64,000 bases of DNA, from the NCBI RefSeq assembly GCF_905372115.1, contig NZ_CAJPNR010000007.1:4452-68451 (forward strand). The letters run 5' to 3'. Made by a program: the position numbers and the translations under genes. The DNA comes from an uncultured Streptococcus sp. (GTDB lineage Bacteria > Bacillota > Bacilli > Lactobacillales > Streptococcaceae). Position 1 is the first letter of the stretch, and every line of letters begins with the position of its first letter. Below, piece by piece: positions 50,337 to 59,056 of this stretch. The notes below the pieces were generated by a model. That model was not told the DNA's origin, did no database searches, and worked only from the letters and a program-made list of their open reading frames with translations.

Positions 50337-51197
50337 ATGCCCATTCCTAATATCCAGCAAGAGGAGCTGATTGTTATTGATGACAATCTGCGTTTGCGGG
50401 CCTATGATGGCCAGTTTGAGTTAGCCTTAGATTGGTACCAAGATCCAGATACGATTTATATGATCGATGGCAGAAGAGACCCCTATCCGCCAGAGCGAGT
50501 TCAAAGGATGTATGAATATCTTGCCAAGCAAGGTGAAGTGTATTTTATTGAGGTTTGGGAGCAGGAGTGCTGGCTGGCCATTGGGGATGTGACCTTTTGG
50601 CAAGATGATTTGCCCATTGTCATTGGAAATGCGGACTATCGGGGGAAAGGCATTGGTAAAAAAGTGCTTTCTGCTTTGATACAGCGCGCACGCAATCTAG
50701 GCTATCAGAAAATAACAGTTCAAGAAATTTATGATTTCAATCGGCCCTCTCGCAGTTTGTTTGAGTCGCTTGGTTTCTATCCAACTCATGCTAGGGAGAA
50801 AGGCAGATCCTATACACTTGATTTGACTTTGCCCATAGCGCAGATTCAGCCCAGTCAGTCCTACCTTTCACGGGAAAAGCTGGACAGGATTTGTATTGAT
50901 TTTGACCAACAAGAACTTGAAGCTTTACCTGTCAAGCGCATGGATGGCAAAATTTTCTTTACTGATGGACATAGCAGAGCCTTTAAGGCTTATCAGGCTG
51001 GCCTCTCTCATATTCCCATCTATTATGATAGGGACGATCTTAACTGGGATTTTTATCAATACTGTGTTCAAGCTTGTCAAGAAAGAGGCATCTTCTCGAT
51101 AGCTGATTTACAGAACCGCATCTTGTCCAAGGAAGACTATCAGACCAAATGGCTTGATTGGTGTAAGAGAGAAGCTGGAAAATTTGATAAGAGCTGA
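50337..51197 (+). CDS. GNAT acetyltransferase fused to a ParB-like domain
   Basis: 286 residues. The first 165 form a GNAT domain with the acetyl-CoA loop DYRGKGIGKKVLSALIQRA and NRPSRSLFESLGFYP. The last 115 (from about 175) contain LPVKRMDGKIFFTDGHSRAF, which resembles the ParB/sulfiredoxin-like DGHHR box, and then CVQACQERGIFSIADLQNRI. The fusion suggests an acetyltransferase tied to a nucleotide-binding or -hydrolysing domain. GAGGGAG lies upstream of the ATG. Substrate unknown. Confidence 0.75.
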   Translation: MPIPNIQQEELIVIDDNLRLRAYDGQFELALDWYQDPDTIYMIDGRRDPYPPERVQRMYEYLAKQGEVYFIEVWEQECWLAIGDVTFWQDDLPIVIGNADYRGKGIGKKVLSALIQRARNLGYQKITVQEIYDFNRPSRSLFESLGFYPTHAREKGRSYTLDLTLPIAQIQPSQSYLSREKLDRICIDFDQQELEALPVKRMDGKIFFTDGHSRAFKAYQAGLSHIPIYYDRDDLNWDFYQYCVQACQERGIFSIADLQNRILSKEDYQTKWLDWCKREAGKFDKS

Positions 51198-51213
51198 TAT
51201 TGCGAAGTTCTTG

Positions 51214-51222
51214 TGTTATAAT
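51214..51222 (+). promoter_or_regulatory. Extended -10 promoter of cutC
   Basis: TGTTATAAT, 36 bases before the start codon. Confidence 0.6.
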
Positions 51223-51258
51223 AGATAGAGGAAATCAATATATTAAATCAGAGGTGAG

Positions 51259-51894
51259 ATGATGCTTTATGAATTTTGTGCGGAAAATGTAACCTTGTTA
51301 GAAAAGGCTATGAAGGCGGGAGCGCAACGGATTGAGCTCTGTGATAATTTGGCTGTCGGTGGCACGACACCCAGCTATGGCGTAATTCAAGCAGCAGTTG
51401 ACTTAGCCAAGCTTTATGGTGCGACTGTGATGACCATGATTCGGCCACGAGGCGGTGATTTTGTTTACTCAGATCTTGAAATTGAGATTATGCTGACAGA
51501 TATCCAAAAAGCCAAGGAAGCTGGCAGTCAGGGAGTCGTTTTTGGTGTCTTGACGGAGAAGAACGAAATAGATGTTCCGAAGATGCAGCGCCTGCTGGAG
51601 GCTTGCAAGGGACTGGAAGTAGTTTTTCACATGGCTTTTGATGCGATACCAGCTGAATACCAGTTTGGCGAAATGGATTGGCTAATTGAGAACGGTGTCC
51701 AGCGAATTTTGACCCACGGAGGATCTGCCAGTGAGCCAATTGAGGAGCATTTTGCTTGGCTGGATGAGTTAATCGAGCATGCTGCTGATCGGATTGATAT
51801 CATGCCGGGTGGTGGCATTCATCTGGGAAATCGTCAGAAAATTATAGACAGTCTGGCAGTAGAACAGCTGCATGGAACTAAAATTGTATTTTAA
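51259..51894 (+). CDS. cutC: CutC family protein
   Basis: 211 residues, TIM-barrel CutC family. EFCAENVTLLEKAMKAGAQRIELCDNLAVGGTTPS-type start, MIRPRGGDFVYS, VFHMAFDA, ILTHGGSAS and IMPGGGIHLGN are diagnostic. Named for copper homeostasis in E. coli, although a direct copper role is disputed. An alternative ATG stands 3 bases downstream. Confidence 0.93.
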   Translation: MMLYEFCAENVTLLEKAMKAGAQRIELCDNLAVGGTTPSYGVIQAAVDLAKLYGATVMTMIRPRGGDFVYSDLEIEIMLTDIQKAKEAGSQGVVFGVLTEKNEIDVPKMQRLLEACKGLEVVFHMAFDAIPAEYQFGEMDWLIENGVQRILTHGGSASEPIEEHFAWLDELIEHAADRIDIMPGGGIHLGNRQKIIDSLAVEQLHGTKIVF

Positions 51895-51928
51895 GGAGGG
51901 GTAAGCTGCGCTAGCAGCGGCTAAGTAG

Positions 51929-52600
51929 ATGTTGGAACTATTTGAAAAATACAAGGCTAATCCAGATAAGCTTCAGACTCACGGTTTTAAGGAGTCTGAT
52001 GGAGCTTATCATTTCTCGCAGAAGATTATGAAGGGTGACTTTCGCTTGGAAGTGACTATCAGAGATGGGAAGCTGGACTATCAGGTTTTTGACTGTGAGA
52101 CTGATGACGCCTATCTGCAGGTCAAGATGGAGCAGGTGACGGGTGAGTTTGTCGGTCAAGTTCGTGAAGCTTGTCAGGAAGTACTGCTGGCTATCCGTCA
52201 GTACTGTTTTGATGAGGTTGGCTTTCTCTATGAGCAGAGTAAGCGACTGCGGGATCATGCGGCTGAGGTTTATCAGGGTCAGATAGAGTATCTCTGGGAG
52301 AAGTCTTTCAGAAAGAGCTCGACTAAAGCTGGGGTTTTCCGCCACCAGGACAGTAAGAAATGGTACGGAGCCTTTCTGACCACAGACTGGTCTAAGTTTG
52401 AAGCAGAGCGAAGCGGCGCTATTGAGGTGCTGAATGTTAAGAATGACCATGTGGCAGAGCTGATTCAGAAAAAGGGGATTTACCCGGCCTTTCACATGAA
52501 TAAGAAATATTGGCTCAGCCTGCCCTTAGATGATAGCCTGAGCGATCAGGAAATCTTTGATTTACTGGCGGTTAGTTACCAGCTGACCAGTAAAAAATAG
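51929..52600 (+). CDS. MmcQ/YjbR family protein
   Basis: 223 residues. The N-terminal part (LEVTIRDGKLDYQVFDCETDDAY) is followed by the YjbR/CyaY-like domain (YLWEKSFRKSSTKAGVFRHQDSKK-type region; WYGAFLTTDWSKF), ending KKGIYPAFHMNKKYWLSLPLD. This family is a small DNA-binding-like fold of unknown function. It is 34 bases from cutC, so probably co-transcribed. Confidence 0.85.
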   Translation: MLELFEKYKANPDKLQTHGFKESDGAYHFSQKIMKGDFRLEVTIRDGKLDYQVFDCETDDAYLQVKMEQVTGEFVGQVREACQEVLLAIRQYCFDEVGFLYEQSKRLRDHAAEVYQGQIEYLWEKSFRKSSTKAGVFRHQDSKKWYGAFLTTDWSKFEAERSGAIEVLNVKNDHVAELIQKKGIYPAFHMNKKYWLSLPLDDSLSDQEIFDLLAVSYQLTSKK

Positions 52601-52608
52601 AATCGAAG

Positions 52609-52640
52609 CACAGCGCTCCAATCCGCTGTGTTTCATTTTT
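52609..52640 (+). terminator. Terminator after the YjbR gene
   Basis: CACAGCG (52609-52615) with CGCTGTG (52624-52630), followed by TTTCATTTTT. Confidence 0.75.
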
Positions 52641-52659
52641 CCTCAAAAAACAGTATAAT
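52631..52659 (+). promoter_or_regulatory. Promoter of the ABC exporter pair
   Basis: TTTCAT (52631-52636), a 17-base spacer and TATAAT (52654-52659). Confidence 0.6.
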
Positions 52660-52687
52660 AAAAAGACCAGTAAGAATAGGAGAAATT

Positions 52688-54430
52688 ATGAACCTCATTA
52701 GAAAATTAGCCTGGTTTTTTAAGTTGGAAAAGCGGCGCTATATCATCGGTATATTGGCCTTGTCTTTGGTCAGCGTCTTCAATCTGATACCGCCTAGAGT
52801 CATCGGTCAGGTTATTGACCGAATTGCTAGCAAACATCTGACTTCTCAAGAGCTGCTCTTTAATTTGCTGTTGCTGATTGCTTCAGCTTTTATCATGTAC
52901 GGCCTGCGTTATGTCTGGCGCCTTTACATCTTAGGGACGTCCAATAATCTGGGACGGATTCTGCGCTCTCGATTGTTCGAGCACTTTACTCACATGTCTC
53001 CCTCTTTTTATCAGAAATATCGAACAGGGGACTTGATGGCTCATGCTACCAATGATATCAATGCAGTTGTCAGTCTGGCTGGTGGCGGAGTCATGTCAGC
53101 TGTGGATGCTTCTATTACAGCCCTGGTGACCCTGCTGACTATGTTTTTCATTTTGGACTGGCGGCTGACCTTGATTGCCATTGTGCCCATGCCCTTCTTG
53201 TCATGGGGCACGGGCTTGATTGGCCGAAAAAATCATGAAAGTTTCAAGGCTGCTCAAGAAGCTTTTTCAGATTTGAATAATAAGGTTCAGGAGAGCGTTT
53301 CAGGGATTCGAGTGACCAAGTCCTTTGGCTATCAGGAGGCGGAGACTCAGTCTTTTGCCCAGACCAATCAGGAGGTCTACGAAAAAAACGTTTTGGCTGC
53401 CAAGTACGATTCTCTTTTTGACCCCTTGGTTTTGCTTTTTATCGGTCTTTCTTATGTTTTGACCTTGATTTTCGGTGGAATTTTCATCTCCCAAGGGCAA
53501 TTTACCATAGGAGAGTTGGTTACCTTTATCACTTATCTGGATATGCTGGTTTGGCCGCTGCAGGCTACAGGCTATCTTTTTAACATCGGCCAGCGAGGGG
53601 CTGTTTCTTATGAGCGGATTGAGAAACTGCTGGCTCAGGAGTCAGATGTCAAGGAAGCTGAACAACCCCTCTCTCATGCGGAAAATGGTCGAATGGACTA
53701 TGATATTCAGAAGTTTTCTTATGCAGAGGAGACTAGTTTATCGGATATTCATTTTTCCATTGAGCAGGGACAGACACTGGGAATTGTCGGTCAGACAGGC
53801 TCAGGGAAGACCACTCTTCTGCGCTTGCTACTGCGGGAGCAGGATATTCAGGAGGGGGCTATCTATCTGAATGGCCATGATATCCGAGAGTACCGCCTCA
53901 AAGACTTGCGACGTCTCATCGGCTATGTACCACAGGAACAGATGCTCTTTGCTCTGTCCATTCGGGACAATATTCGCTTTGCAAATCCCCAGCTGACAGA
54001 TAGTCAGGTTCTAGCTGTCGCTCAACTCTGTGGTGTTTATGAGGACATTCAGGCTATGCCAGAGGGGTTGGATACAGTAGTTGGCGAGCGGGGCTTGTCT
54101 CTTTCTGGTGGACAGAAGCAGCGCTTGGCGATGAGTCGGGCTATTATTACCAATCCTGAAATCCTGATTTTGGATGATTCCCTGTCGGCTGTCGATGCTA
54201 AGACAGAGCATCTGATTTTAGAAAATCTAAAGTCAGAGCGTGCTGGCAAGACAACCATCATCACAGCTCATCGGCTGTCGGCCTTGGTGCATGCAGACTT
54301 GATTTTGGTCATGGAAGAGGGACGAATCAAGGAGCGGGGCACTCACCAAGAGCTACTGGAGCAAGAGGGCTGGTATGCCCAGACATACCATAATCAGCAG
54401 CTAGCAGAAAGCTTGAAGGAGGAAGATTAA
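52688..54430 (+). CDS. Heterodimeric ABC exporter, subunit A (degenerate catalytic site)
   Basis: 580 residues: a six-helix membrane domain (about 1-310) and an ATPase domain with Walker A GQTGSGKTTLL, signature LSLSGGQKQR and Walker B ILILDDSLS. The residue after Walker B is Asp in place of the catalytic Glu, as in the BmrC/LmrC/YheI type of multidrug exporters. ATG 52688 has AGGAG 5 bases upstream. It is followed after 1 base by its partner. Substrate unknown; drug or lipid export is likely. Confidence 0.93.
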   Translation: MNLIRKLAWFFKLEKRRYIIGILALSLVSVFNLIPPRVIGQVIDRIASKHLTSQELLFNLLLLIASAFIMYGLRYVWRLYILGTSNNLGRILRSRLFEHFTHMSPSFYQKYRTGDLMAHATNDINAVVSLAGGGVMSAVDASITALVTLLTMFFILDWRLTLIAIVPMPFLSWGTGLIGRKNHESFKAAQEAFSDLNNKVQESVSGIRVTKSFGYQEAETQSFAQTNQEVYEKNVLAAKYDSLFDPLVLLFIGLSYVLTLIFGGIFISQGQFTIGELVTFITYLDMLVWPLQATGYLFNIGQRGAVSYERIEKLLAQESDVKEAEQPLSHAENGRMDYDIQKFSYAEETSLSDIHFSIEQGQTLGIVGQTGSGKTTLLRLLLREQDIQEGAIYLNGHDIREYRLKDLRRLIGYVPQEQMLFALSIRDNIRFANPQLTDSQVLAVAQLCGVYEDIQAMPEGLDTVVGERGLSLSGGQKQRLAMSRAIITNPEILILDDSLSAVDAKTEHLILENLKSERAGKTTIITAHRLSALVHADLILVMEEGRIKERGTHQELLEQEGWYAQTYHNQQLAESLKEED

Positions 54431-54431
54431 T

Positions 54432-56171
54432 ATGAAAAAGAAAGCAACTTTTCATCGCCTCCTAGGCTATATGTGGCGCTACAGGATAGTGAGCAGCATG
54501 GCCTTGAGCTTCATCCTGCTGACGACTCTGGTCACAACAGCATTGCCGCTTCTGGCCCGCTATTTTATTGATCAGTTTATCGGCCGCAATCAAGCCTGGG
54601 CTGGCCTGCCTCTCTTGGCTCTTTACTACGGTCTTTTTCTCTTTCGGGTGCTTTTTACTTTCTTAGGTAAGTATTTCTTTGCGCGTGTGGCTCAAAGCGT
54701 GGTTCGGGACTTGCGACAGGAAAGTTTTGCCAATATCCAGCGCCTGCAAATGGCTTATTTTGATAAAACGCCTGCAGGTGCTATTGTTTCCCGCCTGACT
54801 AATGATACTCAAGCAGTCGCAGATATGTTCAGTGAGATTTTTTCTAATTTTTTGAGCTCTTTGCTGATTCTAGTTGTTACTTTGAGCGCCATGTTTGCCC
54901 TCAACTGGCAATTGACCTTGATGATTGCTCTCTTTTTACCTCTGATGGCAGCCTCTATCTTGCTCTATCAGCATCTATCCAATCGTCAGCTCAAGCAGGT
55001 CCGGAATAAACTCAGCGATTTGAATGTCAAGCTATCTGAGAGCATTGAAGGGATGCGGATTATTCAGGCATTTGGGCAAGAGAAGCGCTTGCTGCGGGAA
55101 TTTGAAGAAATCAACGGTCAGCATTTAGGCTTCACCAATCGCTATCTCAATATCAACAGTCTCTTCCTGAGGCCGGCCATGTCCCTGCTGAAAATCTTGG
55201 CTTATGGAGTGATTCTGACTTACTTTGGCTTGACTTGGCAAGTGGCGGGTATTACGGCAGGTATTATGTATGCCTTTATCCAGTATGTCAATCAGCTTTT
55301 TAATCCTTTGATTGATGTTATGCAGAATTACTCTGTTTTACAGACATCTATGGTTGCTGCGGATCGGGTTTTTGAAATCATGGACCGCACTGACTACGAG
55401 CCTGAGCAGGCTAATCTAGACTTGCAAATCCAGGATGGCAGTATTGAATTCAAGCACGTTTCATTTTCTTATGATGGGAAGCGAGATGTTTTGCAGGATA
55501 TCTCCTTTTCAGTCAAAAAAGGCCAGACAATTGCTTTTGTGGGATCGACTGGCTCTGGCAAATCCTCTATTATCAATCTTTTCCTGCGTTTTTATGAGTT
55601 TGAGCGGGGACAGATTTTGATTGATGGCCGTGATATTAAAGACTATAGTCAGGCGGAGCTACGACGAAAGATTGGCCTTGTTTTGCAGGATCCCTTCCTT
55701 TATCACGGTACCGTTGCTTCCAATATTCAGCTTTACCAAGAGCAGCTGACGCGTGAAGAGATTATAGAAGCGGCTAAGTTTGTAGATGCTCATGGCTTTA
55801 TCAGTCAGCTGCCTCAAGGCTATGATGCCCCTGTGACTGAGCGGGGAGCGACATTTTCCAGCGGTCAACGGCAGCTTCTAGCCTTTGCTAGAACCATCGC
55901 TACTAAGCCTAAAATCTTAATTTTGGATGAGGCGACAGCCAATATTGATTCGGAGACAGAAGAGCTGATTCAAACCTCACTGAGAAAGATGCGGCAGGGT
56001 CGGACAACCATTGCCATTGCCCACCGTCTGTCTACCATTCAGGATGCCGACTGCATCTATGTTTTAGACAAGGGCCGCATTATCAAATCCGGCAGCCACG
56101 AAGAATTGTTAGCCCAAGATGGAACCTATAAGAAAATGTATCAACTGCAGGCTGGGATGATGGAGTCTTGA
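54432..56171 (+). CDS. Heterodimeric ABC exporter, subunit B
   Basis: 579 residues: membrane domain plus ATPase domain with Walker A GSTGSGKSSII, Walker B ILILDEATANID (catalytic Glu present) and the altered signature TFSSGQRQ. Its full Walker B and its partner's LSGGQ make the active ATP site, while the changed signature faces the partner's Asp site. This matches YheH/BmrD/LmrD. It ends the transcript at an inverted-repeat terminator. Confidence 0.93.
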   Translation: MKKKATFHRLLGYMWRYRIVSSMALSFILLTTLVTTALPLLARYFIDQFIGRNQAWAGLPLLALYYGLFLFRVLFTFLGKYFFARVAQSVVRDLRQESFANIQRLQMAYFDKTPAGAIVSRLTNDTQAVADMFSEIFSNFLSSLLILVVTLSAMFALNWQLTLMIALFLPLMAASILLYQHLSNRQLKQVRNKLSDLNVKLSESIEGMRIIQAFGQEKRLLREFEEINGQHLGFTNRYLNINSLFLRPAMSLLKILAYGVILTYFGLTWQVAGITAGIMYAFIQYVNQLFNPLIDVMQNYSVLQTSMVAADRVFEIMDRTDYEPEQANLDLQIQDGSIEFKHVSFSYDGKRDVLQDISFSVKKGQTIAFVGSTGSGKSSIINLFLRFYEFERGQILIDGRDIKDYSQAELRRKIGLVLQDPFLYHGTVASNIQLYQEQLTREEIIEAAKFVDAHGFISQLPQGYDAPVTERGATFSSGQRQLLAFARTIATKPKILILDEATANIDSETEELIQTSLRKMRQGRTTIAIAHRLSTIQDADCIYVLDKGRIIKSGSHEELLAQDGTYKKMYQLQAGMMES

Positions 56172-56191
56172 AAAGCCTGATTTTAAATAAA

Positions 56192-56222
56192 AGGTGTAGA
56201 ATTCTAAATGAATTCTACACCT
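56192..56222. terminator. Inverted repeat between convergent genes
   Basis: AGGTGTAGAATTC (56192-56204) and GAATTCTACACCT (56210-56222) form a 13-bp perfect stem around TAAAT. It overlaps the stop of the minus-strand regulator and probably terminates both strands. Confidence 0.75.
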
Positions 56223-57495
56223 ATTTTAAATAGTCTTTTAATTTCTCTAGATTTTCTTCTAAGTTATCGTAGTGTAGCTTGGCATATTGGTAAGGGCAGC
56301 TAGCAAGGTAGCTTTGTTCAAAGAAGTCAAACGGCAGGCTGCTGTGTTTGAGAGCACTGACGGAAGAAAGTGATCTCAAGTCTAGCAGGACGCCGTCCTT
56401 GGTCAGATAGCTGTCTAGCGGCAGCTGAGCTCGCTCTAGCAGTGTCTGCGCCTTTTTTGCTTCCTCTTCCTGAAGCTGCAGCAGCGCTAGCCTATTTTTT
56501 TCAAACATGAGACTGTCAATGTAGAGCGATAGGGCCTTCTGCATGATGAGGTTGCTGTCATAGTCCACGGCGCTTTTGTAAGAAATGAAGGTTTTTTGAA
56601 TCTGGGGCGGAAGGAGCAGGGCGGTGATTCTTAGGGCTGGGAAAAGGCTGGTTGAAAAGGACTTGATGTAGATGACCCGCTGGCTATTATCTAGATAGTG
56701 AAAAGTCAGCTCCCGTCGGCTATCAAAGTCTGATAGGTAGTCATCTTCTACAATATAGACATCATAGAGCTGGGCTAGTCGAAGAATCTCTTCCTTGTCC
56801 TGCCGACTGTAGGAGTGGCCCAAGGGATAGTGAAAACGCGGAATGGTGTAGAAGAATTTGATCTTTCCGCTTTGAAAAATCTTCTCCAGTTCTTGCAGGT
56901 TAATCCCCTGCGGCGTCCTTTCAATGGTTTCAAAAGGAAGTTTTTGTGCTAGCAGAAGATCATTAATCCGATGGTAGGTCGGCTGCTCCACCAGTATACG
57001 CTCTTTTTGATTGGGAAATTCAATCTGTGAAAGGATATAGAGGGCCTGCTGGGTGCCAGAAGTCAGTACCAGCTGATCCCTAGAAGCATAGACAGCAGAG
57101 TCAAGCATTAGCTTTTGCACGGAGCGACGCAAATCCTCCAGTCCTTCCTGTTGAGGGTAGTAGTTGAAGAGATAATTTTCCCGGCCGATCAGAGTTTCAT
57201 TTACACAGAGTCGGAAATCCTCGTAGGCTTGGTGGCGGTCATCCCTCACAGGCAGCTCCAAATCCTGCTTTTCTTCCTGAGCATTCTCCAGCACATAGTA
57301 GCCGCTTTTGGGAACGGCATAGATGTATTTCTGATATTTGAGCTCAATCAGAGCCTTCTGCGCAGTATCCTTACTGCAGTGGTATCGCTCTGCCAGCTTC
57401 CGGACAGAAGGGATTTTCTGACCAGTTGCCAGTTTTCCCTCTTTAATATCCTTAGTAATCTTATCAACGATGCGTTGGTATTTTGCTTTAACCAT
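56221..57495 (-). CDS. pdxR: MocR/PdxR-like GntR regulator with aminotransferase domain
   Basis: 424 residues. An N-terminal GntR winged helix (KIPSVRKLAERYHCSKDTAQKAL-type, about 8-75) is joined to a class I aminotransferase-like domain with TSGTQQALYIL and VEDDYLSDF. The position of the PLP lysine reads Thr282 in SFSTSLFPALRI, so no Schiff-base lysine is seen. Divergence from pdxK and the ECF B6 transporter suggests it controls vitamin B6 salvage, like streptococcal PdxR; the gene name is inferred from that. ATG 57495 is chosen because upstream in-frame ATGs (57528, 57540) lie in the promoter. Confidence 0.82.
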   Translation of the reverse strand: MVKAKYQRIVDKITKDIKEGKLATGQKIPSVRKLAERYHCSKDTAQKALIELKYQKYIYAVPKSGYYVLENAQEEKQDLELPVRDDRHQAYEDFRLCVNETLIGRENYLFNYYPQQEGLEDLRRSVQKLMLDSAVYASRDQLVLTSGTQQALYILSQIEFPNQKERILVEQPTYHRINDLLLAQKLPFETIERTPQGINLQELEKIFQSGKIKFFYTIPRFHYPLGHSYSRQDKEEILRLAQLYDVYIVEDDYLSDFDSRRELTFHYLDNSQRVIYIKSFSTSLFPALRITALLLPPQIQKTFISYKSAVDYDSNLIMQKALSLYIDSLMFEKNRLALLQLQEEEAKKAQTLLERAQLPLDSYLTKDGVLLDLRSLSSVSALKHSSLPFDFFEQSYLASCPYQYAKLHYDNLEENLEKLKDYLK

Positions 57496-57528
57496 AAAAC
57501 TGTCCCCATACAGATTTGATTTTTTCAT

Positions 57529-57558
57529 ATTGTAACTCATTTTCAGATATTTTACAAT
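57529..57558. promoter_or_regulatory. Fully overlapping divergent promoters of pdxR and pdxK
   Basis: Both strands read TTGTAA, 17 bases, TACAAT. Plus: -35 at 57530-57535, -10 at 57553-57558. Minus: -35 complement at 57552-57557, -10 complement at 57529-57534. The ends form an inverted repeat ATTGTAA..TTACAAT. Only one polymerase could occupy it at a time. Confidence 0.75.
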
Positions 57559-57579
57559 AGAGAGCAAGTAGGAGGAGTC

Positions 57580-58446
57580 ATGAAAACAAAAACAGTCATT
57601 CTGGCCACAGATATTTCTGGCTTAGGGAAGGTTGCTGCAACAGCTGCCCTGCCACTCTTTGCAATTTGCCAGCTAGAGGTGGCCCTCTTGCCAACCATGA
57701 TTTTATCTTCCCATACAGGCGGTTTTTCAGACATCTATATGGATGATTACACGCATGGGATGCTTTCTTTTTTGAAACAATGGCAGAGCATGGAGTTCGA
57801 CTTTTCAGCTCTGGTAACAGGATATTTGAAGTCTGACATACAGGTGGAACATTTGCTGCGCTTTAAAGAGGAAAAAGGTTTGCCCCTTATCGTGGATCCT
57901 ATCATGGGGGACAAGGGGACTTTTTATCAGGGATTTTCAGATGCCCATCTAGACCATATGCGTCGCCTCTGCCAATATGCCGATTTGGTTCTGCCTAATT
58001 TGACGGAAGCCTGTTTGTTGTTAGAAGAATCCTACGAAGAGAGTTTATCAGAAGATAGATGGGAGGACTACTGCAAGCGTTTGGCTGAGTTAGGATCGAG
58101 CAAGGTCTTGTTGACTGGCTTGTCAATGAAAGAAAACCAGATTGGTGTGGCCTATTTTGATGCAGCAATAGAAGAGTTTAACCTCTTTTCTAGTCCATCT
58201 CTGCCCCAGCAATTTTTTGGAACGGGTGATATATTGACGACACTTGTAGCTGCGGCTTTTGTTCAGGGAATCGATATCAAGCAAGCCCTGTCTGTGATTT
58301 TGAAGTTTATTGAAAAGAGCTTGGCACTTAGCTTTAAAGAGCAAGTAGATCCAAAGAAGGGCGTTTTTTACCAGCCCTATCTAGGAGAGCTTTTCGCTGA
58401 TTTTCAAGCCTTAATGGAGGAAAAAGATGAAGAAACAAACACTTGA
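57580..58446 (+). CDS. pdxK: Pyridoxal/pyridoxamine kinase
   Basis: 288 residues, ribokinase-like PfkB/PdxK fold. TDISGLGKVAATAALPLFA at the N-terminus, VDPIMGDKGTFYQGF, LPNLTEACLLL and the anion-hole motif FFGTGDILTTL with the catalytic Asp. It phosphorylates vitamin B6 vitamers, completing salvage after uptake by the S component that follows it with a 20-base overlap. AGGAGG lies ahead of the ATG. Confidence 0.92.
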   Translation: MKTKTVILATDISGLGKVAATAALPLFAICQLEVALLPTMILSSHTGGFSDIYMDDYTHGMLSFLKQWQSMEFDFSALVTGYLKSDIQVEHLLRFKEEKGLPLIVDPIMGDKGTFYQGFSDAHLDHMRRLCQYADLVLPNLTEACLLLEESYEESLSEDRWEDYCKRLAELGSSKVLLTGLSMKENQIGVAYFDAAIEEFNLFSSPSLPQQFFGTGDILTTLVAAAFVQGIDIKQALSVILKFIEKSLALSFKEQVDPKKGVFYQPYLGELFADFQALMEEKDEETNT

Positions 58447-59026
58447 TTTGCAAACCTTAACCATGATTAGTTTATTTGCTGCTTTGATTTTTCTGAGCAT
58501 TCAGTTTTTTAAAATTCCTGTCGGAGCTCAGTTTATTCACTTTGGAAATGCACTAGTGGTAGTGGGCTGTCTGATTTTTGGCAGTAAACTAGGTTTTTTA
58601 GCGGCTGCTATTGGATTGGGAATATTTGACTTGCTAAATGGTTACGCAGCGGAAATCCCAGTCATCTTGCTAGAAGCACTTGCAGTAGCCGTGGTGATTC
58701 ATTTTCTGTATGAAGGACTCTTTCAGAGAAAGGATAAACTAAGAAATATTCTTGTGACAGCAGTAGCCGCAGCTTTGGTGAAGATTGTGCTTAATATCCT
58801 CAAGTACACTCTGACAGGAACACTGTTTGGCGGGAGTAGTTTACCAGCAGCCTTTTTGCTGGCAGTAGCTAAGATTACTGGTACATTTGGCTCCAGTCTA
58901 GCGACAGTCATCGCCGTCCCAATCTTATATCCAATCTTTCAGCAAGTCAGAAAAACTCACAAGCACAGAAGGCCTCTGAAAAGCAGGGATGAATCAACAA
59001 TCAGCATAAAAAAAGAAACCGTCTGA
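58427..59026 (+). CDS. ECF transporter S component, probable B6 vitamer uptake
   Basis: 199 residues with about five to six hydrophobic helices. The N-terminus has the LFAALIFLSIQFFKIPVG pattern, then IHFGNALVVVGCLIFGSKLGF, both typical of ECF S components that dock with the shared EcfT/A module. Overlap with pdxK and the divergent PdxR-like gene point to pyridoxine/pyridoxal uptake (PdxU-like). Specificity is inferred from context. Confidence 0.85.
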   Translation: MKKQTLDLQTLTMISLFAALIFLSIQFFKIPVGAQFIHFGNALVVVGCLIFGSKLGFLAAAIGLGIFDLLNGYAAEIPVILLEALAVAVVIHFLYEGLFQRKDKLRNILVTAVAAALVKIVLNILKYTLTGTLFGGSSLPAAFLLAVAKITGTFGSSLATVIAVPILYPIFQQVRKTHKHRRPLKSRDESTISIKKETV

Positions 59027-59046
59027 GAATCCTCAGATGGTTTTTG
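59016..59046. terminator. Terminator between convergent genes
   Basis: AAACCGTCTGAG (59016-59027) and CTCAGATGGTTT (59032-59043), loop AATC, with T-run. It overlaps the S-component stop codon. Confidence 0.8.
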
Positions 59047-59056
59047 TGTTTTTCTC

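Noticed and set aside
51938..52495. Minus-strand open frame of 185 codons antisense to the YjbR-family gene
   Set aside because: The plus-strand gene has a convincing family match. The antisense frame has no motif or start signal.
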